In this document: positions 48,809 to 59,509 of the stretch, one piece after another
Numbering within the stretch: the stretch's first letter is position 1
Layout: each line of letters opens with the position of its first letter
Origin: Diaporthe sp. PMI_573
Taxonomy: Eukaryota > Ascomycota > Sordariomycetes > Diaporthales > Diaporthaceae
Assembly (NCBI GenBank): GCA_021399435.1
Contig: JAJTUP010000012.1
Location: 310,001-374,000 of the forward strand
Direction of reading: 5' to 3'
Length of the DNA stretch: 64,000 bases
The notes under the pieces: generated by a model
The model's input: the letters and a program-made list of their open reading frames with translations, nothing else
What the model was told of the DNA's origin: nothing
Database searches by the model: none
Made by a program: the position numbers and the translations under genes

Positions 48809-49564
48809 ATGTCTCTGGACGGAAAGACCTTCGTTGTGACAGGTGCCGCATCTGGTATCGGGCGTGCAATTGTCAAAAAGCTTCTCGAGCTATCAGCAAC
48901 GGTCCACGCCATTGACAAGGCTGACGCGATACCCGACGACAGCAACTCCAAAGCCAAATTGCACATCCACACCTCGGTCGACGTCAGCTCACGCCAGGCG
49001 GTCGAGCAGGCCTTCGGCGCGATCTTTTCTACAAGCACAAAGCTAGACGGCCTCGTGAACTGCGCCGGCATCGTCAGACAGCACACGAGCACGGTCGAGA
49101 ATGATGACCTGTTTAGGGATGTCTGGGAGGTGAATTTGGGGGGCACCTGGAACGTGACCACGCAGTTCGCAAGAGGCTTCGCAGTCGAGGGCGGCGCGCA
49201 GGCTTCAGACAAAGGAGCAAGGGAAAATGTCAGCATTGTGAACATTGGGTCGATGGCATCCGTCAAGGGACTCGCTGGCATACCCGGATACGTTGCCAGC
49301 AAACACGCCGTGCTTGGCCTTACCCGCGCGTGGGCGCAGGAATGGGGCCCGGTGGGCGTCAGGGTCAATCTGATCGCCCCTGGTATAGTCAAGACTTCGA
49401 TGACAGCGCCTAGTGGAACGCCTGATGACCTTCCAGTCATCCCGGCCGCTTTGAGGCCGTTCGCTGAGCCGGAGGAGATTGCTTCTGTTGTGGCTTTTCT
49501 CCTGAGTGGCGAGTCATCGTACATAACCGGCCAGGTCATCGAAGTCAACGGAGGGTGGTCCTAA
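48809..49564 (+). CDS. Short-chain dehydrogenase/reductase (classical SDR)
   Basis: Single exon, 251 residues, the usual length of a classical SDR. The cofactor motif is TGAASGIGRAI (residues about 12-22); NCAGIV is the NNAG equivalent. Asn of the fourth catalytic position is in WEVNLGGTW, Ser in NIGSMASV, and the catalytic pair is YVASK. PGIVKTSM and ITGQVIEVNGGWS close the fold. An acidic residue after beta strand 2 (AIDKAD) suggests NAD(H) preference, which is an inference. It oxidises or reduces an alcohol or ketone of unknown identity. Its position between a regulator and a P450 sharing the same promoter palindrome suggests a tailoring step in a small pathway. Confidence 0.94.
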   Translation: MSLDGKTFVVTGAASGIGRAIVKKLLELSATVHAIDKADAIPDDSNSKAKLHIHTSVDVSSRQAVEQAFGAIFSTSTKLDGLVNCAGIVRQHTSTVENDDLFRDVWEVNLGGTWNVTTQFARGFAVEGGAQASDKGARENVSIVNIGSMASVKGLAGIPGYVASKHAVLGLTRAWAQEWGPVGVRVNLIAPGIVKTSMTAPSGTPDDLPVIPAALRPFAEPEEIASVVAFLLSGESSYITGQVIEVNGGWS

Positions 49565-49838
49565 GCACAGATTTAAACTGCAACTTGATAGAGTCTGACA
49601 GCCTTGAGCAATGCAATGCGTCTTGGCCCCTGCCCAATGTGTGTCTGCTGTCAATTGAGCTGGTCAATTGGTTCCACCCTGTTCTGGATTGCAATCCACA
49701 ACGATAACAAACTCCTGTACCCGTGGTATACAGTGATATAGTTTTAGTTTTATATTCCTCCCGAGCAAGTGATGAGCATATGTTTTGTCTGCAATGAAGT
49801 AGATACATAGAAGACTCCCATGTCCACGGCTACTGCCT

Positions 49839-51730
49839 TCAGCTAGTCTTGCCAGAGTCTTCTTTCAATGCCACTATACGGTTCAGTACAATTTTACCAT
49901 CCGTGCTGTCCGAATCCAGGGCCTACCAGGGACATCAAGGTGAGCATGAGCATAACTGTAGGTGCAAGAAGATGGCGACAGGAAAGTCCACTCACAAAGT
50001 ATGCCACTCGCATAGCTTGGAATCGAACACTCTCGGGCCCGACCTCGCCAGTTCTCTCCCCCTCTGCCTCGGGTCACGGCGCTCGCCGGCGCACCTCATG
50101 AAATCCGGTTTCGATCATGGCGTTCGGCCAAATGCTCTTACTGTCAGGGTTTATATCGCTCACGAAGCCGCCAGGCGCCGACTTGGGATCGTCCGACTTG
50201 AAAAGTGGCGTATGCATGCGTGCTTCAGCCTTGGGTGAGCCCTCATGAACCCACTGGATGTAGGTTTTCGGCCTCTTTCCATCTTTGTCGAAAACCGCCC
50301 TGATTTCTTTGATGGCCCCAGTTACATAGGTCTTCGTGAAGGAGATGGACCTAACAGGGTATGGCATTTTCAGGAGACCGACGGTCTTGCCTGGAGCCAG
50401 GCGGAAATAGTCCTTGCTGTCGACCTCGCGGAAATCTGAGCGATCAATGTAGACTGTTCTCGTAAGCCTGATCTTGTGAGAGCCCATCTTGGAGTCTTTG
50501 TGCGAGAATGGAATGTCAAGATCCTGCTCCTCGGCATCTTCTATCACCAGCGATATTAGGTCGAGGACAAGCATAAGGCGTGGGACGGTCATTTCGAGAT
50601 ACCGTCGAACGAACTGCTCAAATCGCTTGATATCTATGGAAGTCGTCGCTGTGGTGACTCCAAGTTCATGAATGAACGAAAGAAGCGCACCAGGTGGTAA
50701 CTATACCTCGTCTTCGAATCGCCTCCAGGGTAAAGAGAAGGTGGATCATCCCAGTCACGGACGGTCTTCGTCTCTATCAGGGCTCTCAAGTCTCTCTTGC
50801 TCATGGTCGTACCATTCAGCTTCAGATGGCCGTACTCGCGCTGCATAGGCTGGAAACCAACCAGAATCCTGCTATCTTTAGCCAAATCAAAGGGCAAGTC
50901 ACAGGTCTTGACGAGGGCATGGCCTACTGTGCGTGATGGCCTCAAAACTGTCGCACAAGCAGTGTGCAAAATCATAGGTTGGGTATGTGCGCCACTTGGT
51001 GCCCGTCCGAAAGCGTGGCTCCTGGTTCTTGGGTATTCGGTAGGCCGCAATATCTCACATCTGGGGATTGGGGTTCTCGATGTCCTGCTTCATACGAAGC
51101 CACGCTGCCTGAGGCGCACACTCCCCATCCTGCATGTCACGAAACTTTTTGAGATTGGTCTCAAAATCCTGTTTCGAATGCTCGCAGCGGTATCTCGGAT
51201 GGAGTAAATCCCAGCCATCGAATTGTCTCCTTGATGGCGACAAAGTATTCCTCTTTCTCGGCGTCAGGGTTTGTGTCATCGAATCTAGCGTGATTGTGTC
51301 AACGTGGCCACGTATTCGATGGCCGAAGGAAAAGGTACCCGAGTATCTACGAGAGGGTTATTCAGAGCTCACAGTAGGCGTTGAAGATTTAACTCACTGT
51401 CTTGCCACCACGGTGCCTCGCAAACCCAAAGTTAACAGCAAATGCCTTGGCGTGTCCAAGCTGAACTCCTGGTTAACTTGATACTCCAAAGGACAGTCTA
51501 ATAGAATAATTACAAAGATTCACATGGAGATAGCCATTTGGCTCGGGCGGAAAGCGTGTAACAACGTCCTCAGCCGGCCGAAGTTTGTATACGTTGGCGA
51601 GGAAGCCCTGCTTAAATATGGCATCTGGGTCCATTACGAGCACTTCCGGCTGTTCAGGCTTTTCAACCCGCCCCTGACTTCCAGCTCGAACACCTCCGGA
51701 GTAATTCGCGTCAAAAGTGGATGGAGATAA
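49839..51730 (-). pseudogene. Glutaminyl-tRNA synthetase pseudogene (class I, GlnRS)
   Basis: The minus strand reads as a broken GlnRS. From the 5' side: VLVMDPDAIFKQGFLANVYK, FPPEPNGYLH (to 51524), an intron, LGHAKAFAVNFGFARHRGG (the HIGH motif HLGH is split by the intron), [18 protein letters not shown] at 50804-50793, YIDRSDFREVDSKDYFRLAP and the anticodon-binding region. The last exon ends KEDSGKTS with a stop at 49841-49839. Introns are retained, so it is not a processed copy. Damage: TGG-to-TGA stops at 51055-51057 and 50074-50076, plus frameshifts around 50.94 kb and 50.7 kb and divergent sequence after AITHS. The 5' limit is uncertain. A functional GlnRS must exist elsewhere in the genome. 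It lies inside the regulator-SDR-P450 group. Confidence 0.85.
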
Positions 51731-52202
51731 CGTCGCGTACTTCGCAACCTTTGGTCACTTGAACTGCTTGTCAAACAGGCATTTTTCGAAGGAGGGGTTG
51801 CTATGCCACTCTGCGCTGGTGGTGCCTAGACTAGATCCATGCCGTTGAGCGGCGGAATGATAAATCACATTGCATTCGCTTCTGGTCAACCTTCTGGCTT
51901 TTCGGAGGGCAAAGAGCCGGAAGAGCAATCAATATATACATTGCATTGGGATATCTCATCAACTATGGAATTATACTAGTACCACACCTCGCGCAGGCAC
52001 CAGTGATATGAGGTAATGGCCAGCCATCGATCGGCTGCGCCGCTAGCAATGACCACTATCCTCACAACAGCAGTGGGGTTTTGGCCCTTGGCAAGGTCTA
52101 GTATTTCAAAACCGAGACTTTCCTCAATCTCGTATCTCCGTATTTACGGTCAAAGAAGGCATTTGTAATACTACGTGGATGCATTGGTCTCCATTTATGT
52201 CA

Positions 52203-52217
52203 CCGCGCATCCCGCGG
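52203..52217 (+). promoter_or_regulatory. Palindromic site CCGCG-CATCC-CGCGG before the P450 gene
   Basis: Identical in all 15 positions to the site at 48489. It lies about 500 bp before the TATA box and 607 bp before the start codon. A further CGCGG follows at 52223-52227. Confidence 0.65.
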
Positions 52218-52342
52218 CCATGCGCGGACATCTCAAATTGGCCGCTTCAAAATGGTCGCTGATCCGAGAGCAATGGCAGCCAAGATATCCATACTCATTT
52301 TGTAGGAACGGAAATGTTGAGACAATCCGTTTTAACCTAGAA

Positions 52343-52512
52343 GATCTGCAGAAATATATTGCATAGGTTTACTTCTGGGCTCTCGGAAGACATTCGGCGC
52401 CGCTGGAGACTATTCTGGCTCGCTGGTGTGGACCACATTAAGCTCCAAGGTCTGCATAAATACTACATATGTGTGCTTCCGGGCTCACGGAAAGCATTCG
52501 GTACCGCTGCCG
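52343..52512. repeat. Imperfect tandem duplication in the P450 promoter, unit about 106 bp
   Basis: A block starting GATCTGCAGAAATA at 52343 and ending in ACATTCGGCGCCGCTG recurs from 52449, starting GGTCTGCATAAATA and ending in GCATTCGGTACCGCTG. The block core CTTCYGGGCTCWCGGAARRC is conserved in both. The repeat lies between the palindrome and the TATA box. Confidence 0.75.
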
Positions 52513-52824
52513 GACCGATCCGACTGGACATGGCAATAGAAGATCGTGCAATTACCTGCCAGAACAGCGAGAATACCTCGTCGATTGTGGGCCCTGCCAC
52601 ATGCACGATTCCGAGAGCGAAAACCTGCGCGTATCTTCCTTGTCCTCATTGAAAAGTAGACCATTCAGGGTCGAACTAAGAGCGGATGCAGGCATGTGAA
52701 CATTCTACTCAATCATATAAAGGAGCTGAACCTCTGTGGTGAACGCCGTCCGTCGCTCGAACAACTTCAAAGACACATCGAATCCCTCATACCTCAAGCG
52801 TCGAATCCCAAATCTTTGCTCACC

Positions 52825-54800
52825 ATGGCGCACCAGCCGATTACAGAGGCTCCCATTCTGAGATCGGGCCTCTTCGCTATCCCACCTCCCATGGACCAAC
52901 CCCTCGCATATGCCGTTGTTGTCTTTTTATTTCTCTTGGCAGTTTACAGTACCGGTCAGAAGAAGGCGGATGTTCCCGAACTGAACCCCCCCAAGTCTCG
53001 GATAAGGCTGCCAGGCATCGTGTCGGCAGAGCAGACCGAGAACTTCATCCGCCACGGCCAAGAGCTGATCAAAGCTGGCAGGGCCAAATTCCCTGATCAG
53101 CCATACCGCCTGTACAGTTACCTTGGTGACTCTGTCATTATTCCTCCAAGATTCATCAACGACATCCGAAACGAAAAGGCTTTGGACTTTCGAATCTCGT
53201 TTAAGAAAGTGAGTCGATCTACTCGAAACCCAATGTGCTGAAGACACTGAATCTTGAGTAGGACTTCCATACCCATATCCCCGGGTTTGAAAGCTTTGAA
53301 GGGGATGAGAAACTTCCGCTCCTAATCAACAGGCATCTGACGAAGGCCCTCAGTAAGCGATTCTCATCTGTCTACCCGTTCGGTCTGTTTTGAAGCCACG
53401 ACTAAGTGTCCATGAAAAATTATAGATAAAATGACCAAAGCGTTGTCAGATGAGACATCCCTAGCACTGTCCAAGAAGTTTGGCGAATCAACTACAGGCA
53501 AGTCTGCTCAAGCATGTCCTGTGGAAACCCAGATTCTAGAGTCTGACCTAAATGCTCTGTAGAATGGCTCGAAATCAAGCCCTCCTCAGACATGCTCAAC
53601 GTGGTCGCGCAAGTCTCCACAAGGATCTTCATGGGCAAGGAGCTCTGCCGCAACGAGGACTGGCTCAAAGAGTCCGCTTTATACACCGCGTGTGCTTTCA
53701 ACGCCGTCGAGGTGCTGCGACACTGGCCAGAAATATTGCGGCCCTGGGTGGCCCCCTTCCTTCCCGAATGCAAGGAAACGCGCGCAAGAATCGCACGCTG
53801 CCGAGAGATAGTGGAACCATATGTTGCTGCACGACGCGCTGCTAAAGCCAAGGCGGTGGCTCATGGAGAGACTCCCCCGGTATATGATGACTCTCTGGAG
53901 TGGTTTGAGAAGGAGTTTGACCGTTACGACGCTGCCACGTCTCAGTATGTTTCTCTCCATACGTTATCCCCAAGTGACTGATGCAGATGCTTCTCCGAGC
54001 CCTGAATTTCCTCGTTGAACCCCACTTATTTTCCATGTTTTTGCCACTACAAGTTACTGAAAACATCTCGTTGCTCAGGATTTCACTATCCAATGCCGCG
54101 ATCCACACGACCTCAGATCTCTTGTCAGAAATTATGATACAGCTTGCTCGTCACCCCGAGATGTTCCAGCCTCTTCGAGAGGAGGTTGTGGAAGTGTTGA
54201 GCAGAGATGGCCTGAAAAAGACAGCACTATATAACCTCAAGCTGATGGACAGCGTTATCAAGGAGTGCCAGCGCCTCAAGCCCATTACTATTGGTAAGCA
54301 GGGGTCTGAAAGCCCATATGATATGTGATATTTGGCTCGCTAACGAATGTCCACGCACCGCTCCAGTGAACATGCAGCGCACTGCCATCAAGCCCTTGAA
54401 ACTATCAAACGGCTTGGTAATACCCAAGGGCGAACGCGTGTGGGTCGACGTCGCCCACATGTGGTCTGAAGAATACTACAAGAACCCGGACGAATTCAAC
54501 CCTTACCGCTTCATAGACCTCCGCGGGACGGGCAAGGAGCACATGGCGCACCTAGTGAGCACCAGTGTCGAGCATATCGGGTTTGGGCATGGGGAGCACG
54601 CGTGTCCTGGCCGGTTCTTCGCCGCCAACGAGCTCAAGATACTGCTGTGCCATATGCTTTTGAAGTACGAGTGGAAGCTCCCTGAAGGACACGATCCTAA
54701 GTATATTCCGGTCGGCCTCCCCCTACTTCCGAACCCTAAGGCTAGAATGTTATTCAGGAGGCGCCAGGAGGAGATCGACTTGGCCAAGATTGAATGCTAG
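52825..54800 (+). CDS. Cytochrome P450 monooxygenase (CYP68-like)
   Basis: Six exons: 52825-53208, 53262-53352, 53426-53497, 53563-53944, 54079-54293 and 54367-54800; 525 residues. All phases agree. Intron 3 (53498-53562) uses a GC donor (CAG|GCAAGT). An N-terminal membrane anchor (AYAVVVFLFLLAVY) places it in the ER. The I-helix reads ISLSNAAIHTTSDLL, ExxR is ECQR in VIKECQRLKP, the PERF region is FNPYRF, and the heme loop is FGHGEHACPGR with Cys461 as ligand. The heme loop and AIHTT helix recall CYP68-type enzymes that oxidise terpenoids and other secondary metabolites; that assignment is by resemblance only. The ATG at 52825 has an ACCATGG context and sits 104 bases after a TATA box. Confidence 0.92.
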
Positions 54801-55269
54801 TTATCGGTGGAGTGAGCGTAAAAAGTTTCAGGGGCTTATAGTCAGTCCGCATTTCATGACTGAGGTTGAGTATTTGTCACTAAGGATGAACGCATGGCTC
54901 GTTGAGTTCTCAAATTGTTTCAGGCCTTTTCGTCCTTCCATGTTCGTACATTGGATACAAGACTGTCATCAAGAATGATCTATTTCCTTTCAACGTTGGT
55001 GACGAAGTGCTATAAATGCAGCACTACTAAAGTAACAACCTGCTTGACTTTCTCACGAACTTCTCAAACTAGAACTCTACCCACGGCAATGAAAATTAGA
55101 CACCGTCTCAAGTCACTGTACCACCCTTGTCTTCGAAGACCATGCGGTGTCGACAGCAATAGTTTTCCGACTACAGAGCTCTTCAATCGCAAATGTACGA
55201 TGACCGAGTATATAAAAATGTCATCTAGATATTGGTCTAGTAAGTCAGGACGTCCGAGGTTGTCGTATA
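54801..55269. other. Convergent intergenic region (P450 / DUF2264)
   Basis: About 470 bases, presumably two 3' UTRs. No coding signal seen. Confidence 0.5.
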
Positions 55270-57551
55270 CTAGTTGCCAATCTCCGCCTTCAGCCAGCCA
55301 GGAATGGCAGGCGGATTGTCCCATCCTTTCAAATATGTCTCCTTCGGCACAGTCTTGCCAGACGGCCTGGCATAAACAGCGGACACGTACCACACCGAGC
55401 TCCCCGCCTTGATCGTGTGCTGCAGCGTCGGGATGATGGTGCGACTCTCGACCAAATTTGAGTTCGGATCGGCGTTGACCAGCGTCGCCATGCGGCCCAC
55501 GCCCACGCCCTCCAGGGCCCTGATGCCAACCGCGCCCTTTGAGACCGCAAATGCGCCGTCCGCCCCGGTCGACCATGCCTCGGGCGTGTTCACGTCGTAA
55601 TTGCCTATGAGCTTGGGCCGTGTGCCCTCGAGCTTCTTCTCGTCGTACAGGTCCAGGAACCGCCCGTCGAGGGCGCGCTCGTTGCAAATTGCAAATGAGC
55701 CGTCCGCCGTCATGACCTCGCGCCCGGCCTCGATTTGGTGTACGCGCAGGTGCCAATTTGGCGTAGCTTCCTCGGAGGGTACGAGGTAGGTCTTGATCTT
55801 GACGTCTTTGAAGGGTCGCCACACCGACACGAGCACCGGCTTTCCCTCTCGGTCCTCGATGCCTGCGTACTCGGAGATCCTCCTTGTCTTCCAGTACTCG
55901 CCGCCGTCGTCGGAGAGGCCAAGCTGGGACGCCAATGCGTACTGTTCCAGAGTGAAGAGACCCGGTGGGGCTGAGTAGCCGTAGGAACTGCTGTAGGCGA
56001 AACAGCCATATTTTGCGTGTGTGCCCTTCATGGGGTAGCCACAGGCTTGTCCCGATGACAAAAGCATGCAGTGGCCGCCCAGGTTTCTGTCAAGGTCAGA
56101 AGAGAACTCGAACTTAGCAGGACTATTTCCAACTCACGTCATGATATGACCGGGCTGTTTCAGGGGCTTTGGCAACCTTGGAATGACGTCCCATTGAGAT
56201 TCTTCCTTGGACGTCCAGAACGGGTGAGTCTCCGGAACAGCAAGGCAAATGAATGCGAGGCATGCCCAATACTACAACAGCTTGTCAGCGCGATGGCCGT
56301 CGAAATGCATCATCAGCTCCGTCTTACCGGACTCCCAGGACTGTTGTAGTTCTCAGCCATATACATGTTCGGGTGCGAGTACCCAATTGTCAGGGTCCCA
56401 GACGAGCTCCAGATGTTGGGCTGTGTCTGCCACCACCGAAGGTGACGCATTACAATGCCCTTGACCATGCCCCACGTCAGAGGCTTTGGGAGCTCGACGT
56501 CTGCGTATGCCAGGGCACCCCAGAAGGAGCACATGGCGAAACGATACCCAACACTGCGTCCGAATGGGATTGCTCGGCCCTCTTCGTCAAAGTAGTGGAC
56601 CAGATCGAGAGCGGCGGCCTGGGCACGCTTCTTGAACTCGGCTGCCCTCTCTGGCTCTTCCTCCCCGGCGAGCTTGGCATACAGCAGCTGAAGAAAGTGG
56701 ATGGCGAAGCTGGACGAGTAGTAATCCATCTCTGGAGTCTCGTGTCAGGGAGCAGCGCGGAAAATACAATCACTTCATGGTGTTACTCACGGTGGATATT
56801 CTCCGGGCCATCGTTTGACCAGCCGTCACCACGGTAGAAGGTGTTGAGGTGCTCAATGTCGCTGTCTAGTCGCTGCTGAGAGAACTGTCCTCCGTTTTTC
56901 TTGAGCCCGAGATTGGCGAACACTCTGAACCACAGCCAGTTGGTATTCGGCATACTGGACATCATGGTCAGTGAAAAAAACGATCATGGCCAGGGCAGCT
57001 CTCGACAGTACTTTTTCTCGTTGATTGAATTGCCCAGCCAGTTCTCGACATTAGACTTCTCCTTTGATGACATGGATCCCCAAATCTCAGGGGCAACAGC
57101 CAGAGCAAAACCTGTTTGGTCGGATTTAGAACCCACGACATACGTCCTAGGAGGGATCTGAGGGGCGTTACTCACCAAGAGGGCACATCTCTACCATTCT
57201 CTGGTCATTGTCTCTAGGATAACCCCAATACTCCGGGTTCTCGGGGTCTGTGCCTGCCTTGATGCCATCAATCCATCGGGTCTTGCCCTCGTAGTCTCCA
57301 TCACCGGCCAATAAGCACGCAAGGCCCCATAGTGGGCGGCAGATCCCTTCGACCTCAGAGGCCGTCTGGTCGAAGCGCACAGCCGTGGCACCTGGTACCC
57401 TCACGCGGGCCTTGTTGGGAGAGAAGAAGGGCTCCAGGGGGTCGAGCAGGGTGCGGAGGAGCTCTTGCACCGAGGCACGATCCACGACGTTGACCTCCGA
57501 GAAAGGGTGAACCCCTTCGTAACCGATCACCAGACCCGTCTTGGCGCCCAT
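55270..57551 (-). CDS. DUF2264-domain protein
   Basis: Six minus-strand exons: 57551-57176, 57111-57012, 56954-56791, 56731-56328, 56271-56138 and 56086-55270; 664 residues. Introns are 51-64 nt and all phases agree. The N-terminal half matches DUF2264 (Pfam PF10022): [40 protein letters not shown], then [35 protein letters not shown] and [15 protein letters not shown] after splicing. Such proteins have an alpha-barrel plus beta-sandwich layout like some polysaccharide lyases and glycoside hydrolases, so a carbohydrate role is plausible but unproven. No signal peptide is seen with the MGAKTG start; another in-frame ATG at 57587 adds 12 residues. It lacks the palindrome found before its three neighbours, so membership in their group is uncertain. 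Confidence 0.88.
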
Positions 57552-59509
57552 TTTGCGATATTTGGATCTAGTCCAGCAGACGTGCAATTCTCAAGATCAT
57601 AAGGGGAGGGGGAAGACGTTGTTTACACGAGGGGAGCGTTGACGACTGGGTAAAGAGTGGCTGTCAACCCTTCTTGGTCTACATACTGCCTAAGAACCCC
57701 TCGCGTCATATTCTCCCGACCGGCACCGCTCGCTGTACAGCAGACGGTCTCTTCCTGTCCTAGCAGCCTTAGACGGATTTGGGGTTGAGGGGCTGCTCCA
57801 TGTCACTCTCGGAGAATAATAGTGGGGTTCTAAGGTTCCTAGGCTGTCAACTGTATTAGCCGGGCCGCGGCGGTTAAATGCAGAATTGCAACTATTATTT
57901 TATCCTCGTCAGAGTTCAAAGTCAACCACACAGGCCCCATCCTTGAGTCGCTGTCTTGAGATATATTTGACTCGTTGCTGAATCGGCAGGGGGCTATCGA
58001 ATAGCCAACAAACAATGATGTTTTTCTTCTTTTGAGCTTCAACAGAGGTTTGTAGTTTCTCGCAAGGTCACAGTATAATCAAGTCCCCGATGTGTTGTCT
58101 TCTATGATAGTGGTTGAACCACAGCCTGCACGTGCAGTCAAATGGCGCCACGTGCAAAGCAGCCACGCCGTTAAAGGCTGGTTTCCAAGGTCTTGGGACG
58201 TGGAGAAACAAGTGGTCGTTTCGGTTTGACTTGAATTTGAAGTTGCCGTTGAATCAACAATATTACAAAAATGTTCACAGCTTGACGACATGAAACTGGC
58301 AAACATGAGTCTGGAAATGAGGCTCATCCAGACACGGCACTAAGCCCTACATTCCATCGCCAACTTTAGAAATTGCAAAGATAAATCTACGCGACTGGCG
58401 TTTATAATTTCAAAACGCCCCACGCATTCCAGTCTTAGCCCTTCAATGATATGCGATGAATTGGCATTGTTTCAGATGGCGGAACAAGGTGGTTGTTTCC
58501 AAAGAGGACATTTGCCGTCCTGCGGAATCGCGCCGCCGTGGGGGACCATAACAGAACAGACACGAATGCATTTTCGGTTTGATGAGGCGTGGCTGAGACC
58601 CGAATTAAATTCCGGCAGTGCAACTGGATGACAGCGCCGTGAAGAATGACAAATGGGGGCGCGCCTCAAGACCGAAAGCATACGAATGCGGTTAACATAG
58701 CAACTCATAGAGCCATACAGCTTGCCAAGTATGTTGTTCAAGTTGGTGAGTTTGAAGGAGGGAGTGAAGTCTACCAAACTGCCATAGAGGTGCTGCTGGA
58801 ACTGCCCTTGGAACCTCCCCCCCCTCGCCTTCGCCAACACCCTAACCCTCGACTAGCATTGACCCTGGGTCCGATCTCGAGGCTGACATGTCTGGCTACC
58901 ACTGCTCCATCTAACGCGTCAGCCGTCAGCCAATGTCATCAAGAATGGCTTGACCAACAGCCATAGCGACAGCCATAGCGAGCTTGATGGGGTATACCAA
59001 GCATACATTTCTCTAACTTGAACATGAAAATCGTCCAGATATCTTCGTCGTGCCTTCAAGCATGCAGTCCCAGGAGGACAACCACGTCGACGCCATGGGA
59101 CCGCCGACCGTGCCGTGGTACATGTGCGTGGAGCTGGATGGCTTGCCCCTGATTTCTTGAAGAATCTCGACTGTGCCACATGGCATCGGAAGACCTGTGC
59201 GTTTTTTTTTTTTTTTTTTTTTTTTTTTTTGGCCTGAACACCAAGTCACTCATGTCTCTGACGACGATACCATCAGTTTCGGATCATGGATGTGCGGCCA
59301 ACTTTACAAGCGACGGCAGATCCTCTTGATTGATAAGAACAACTTTATACAAAACGAATGCCTTCTTCAAACGTAACAAGATGTACGCATAAACAATCCC
59401 AGGTAATTGTGTTCCAGCCCAGTCCGGGTCTTCCGCTCCCTTCCTCTAATCGCCCATCACCAAGAAACATTACTCATTAGAAAGCGCAGTATTATAGATT
59501 GGCCGCTTG
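57552..59509. other. Long intergenic region with a 29-T homopolymer
   Basis: About 2 kb without a supportable gene. Short frames near 58.4-59.2 kb have no domains. A run of 29 T lies at 59202-59230. Confidence 0.45.
59202..59230. repeat. Homopolymer of 29 T
   Basis: An uninterrupted T run. It could be a microsatellite or, read on the minus strand, the poly(A) tail of a retroposed fragment. No target-site duplication was seen by eye. Confidence 0.8.

Larger units (their letters stand above)
51731..52824. promoter_or_regulatory. Promoter region of the P450 gene, TATA box at 52716-52721
   Basis: About 1.1 kb. It contains the palindromic site at 52203-52217, an imperfect tandem duplication at 52343-52512, and TATAAA at 52716-52721, 104 bases before the P450 start codon. 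No coding signal seen. Confidence 0.6.

Noticed and set aside
49839..51730. RIP as the cause of the two stop codons in the GlnRS pseudogene
   Set aside because: Both changes are TGG to TGA; on the other strand the mutated C is not in the CpA context that RIP prefers, and frameshifts are also present, so ordinary decay is as likely.
59202..59230. Retroposon tail at the T run
   Set aside because: No target-site duplication and no recognisable element next to it; a microsatellite explains it equally well.
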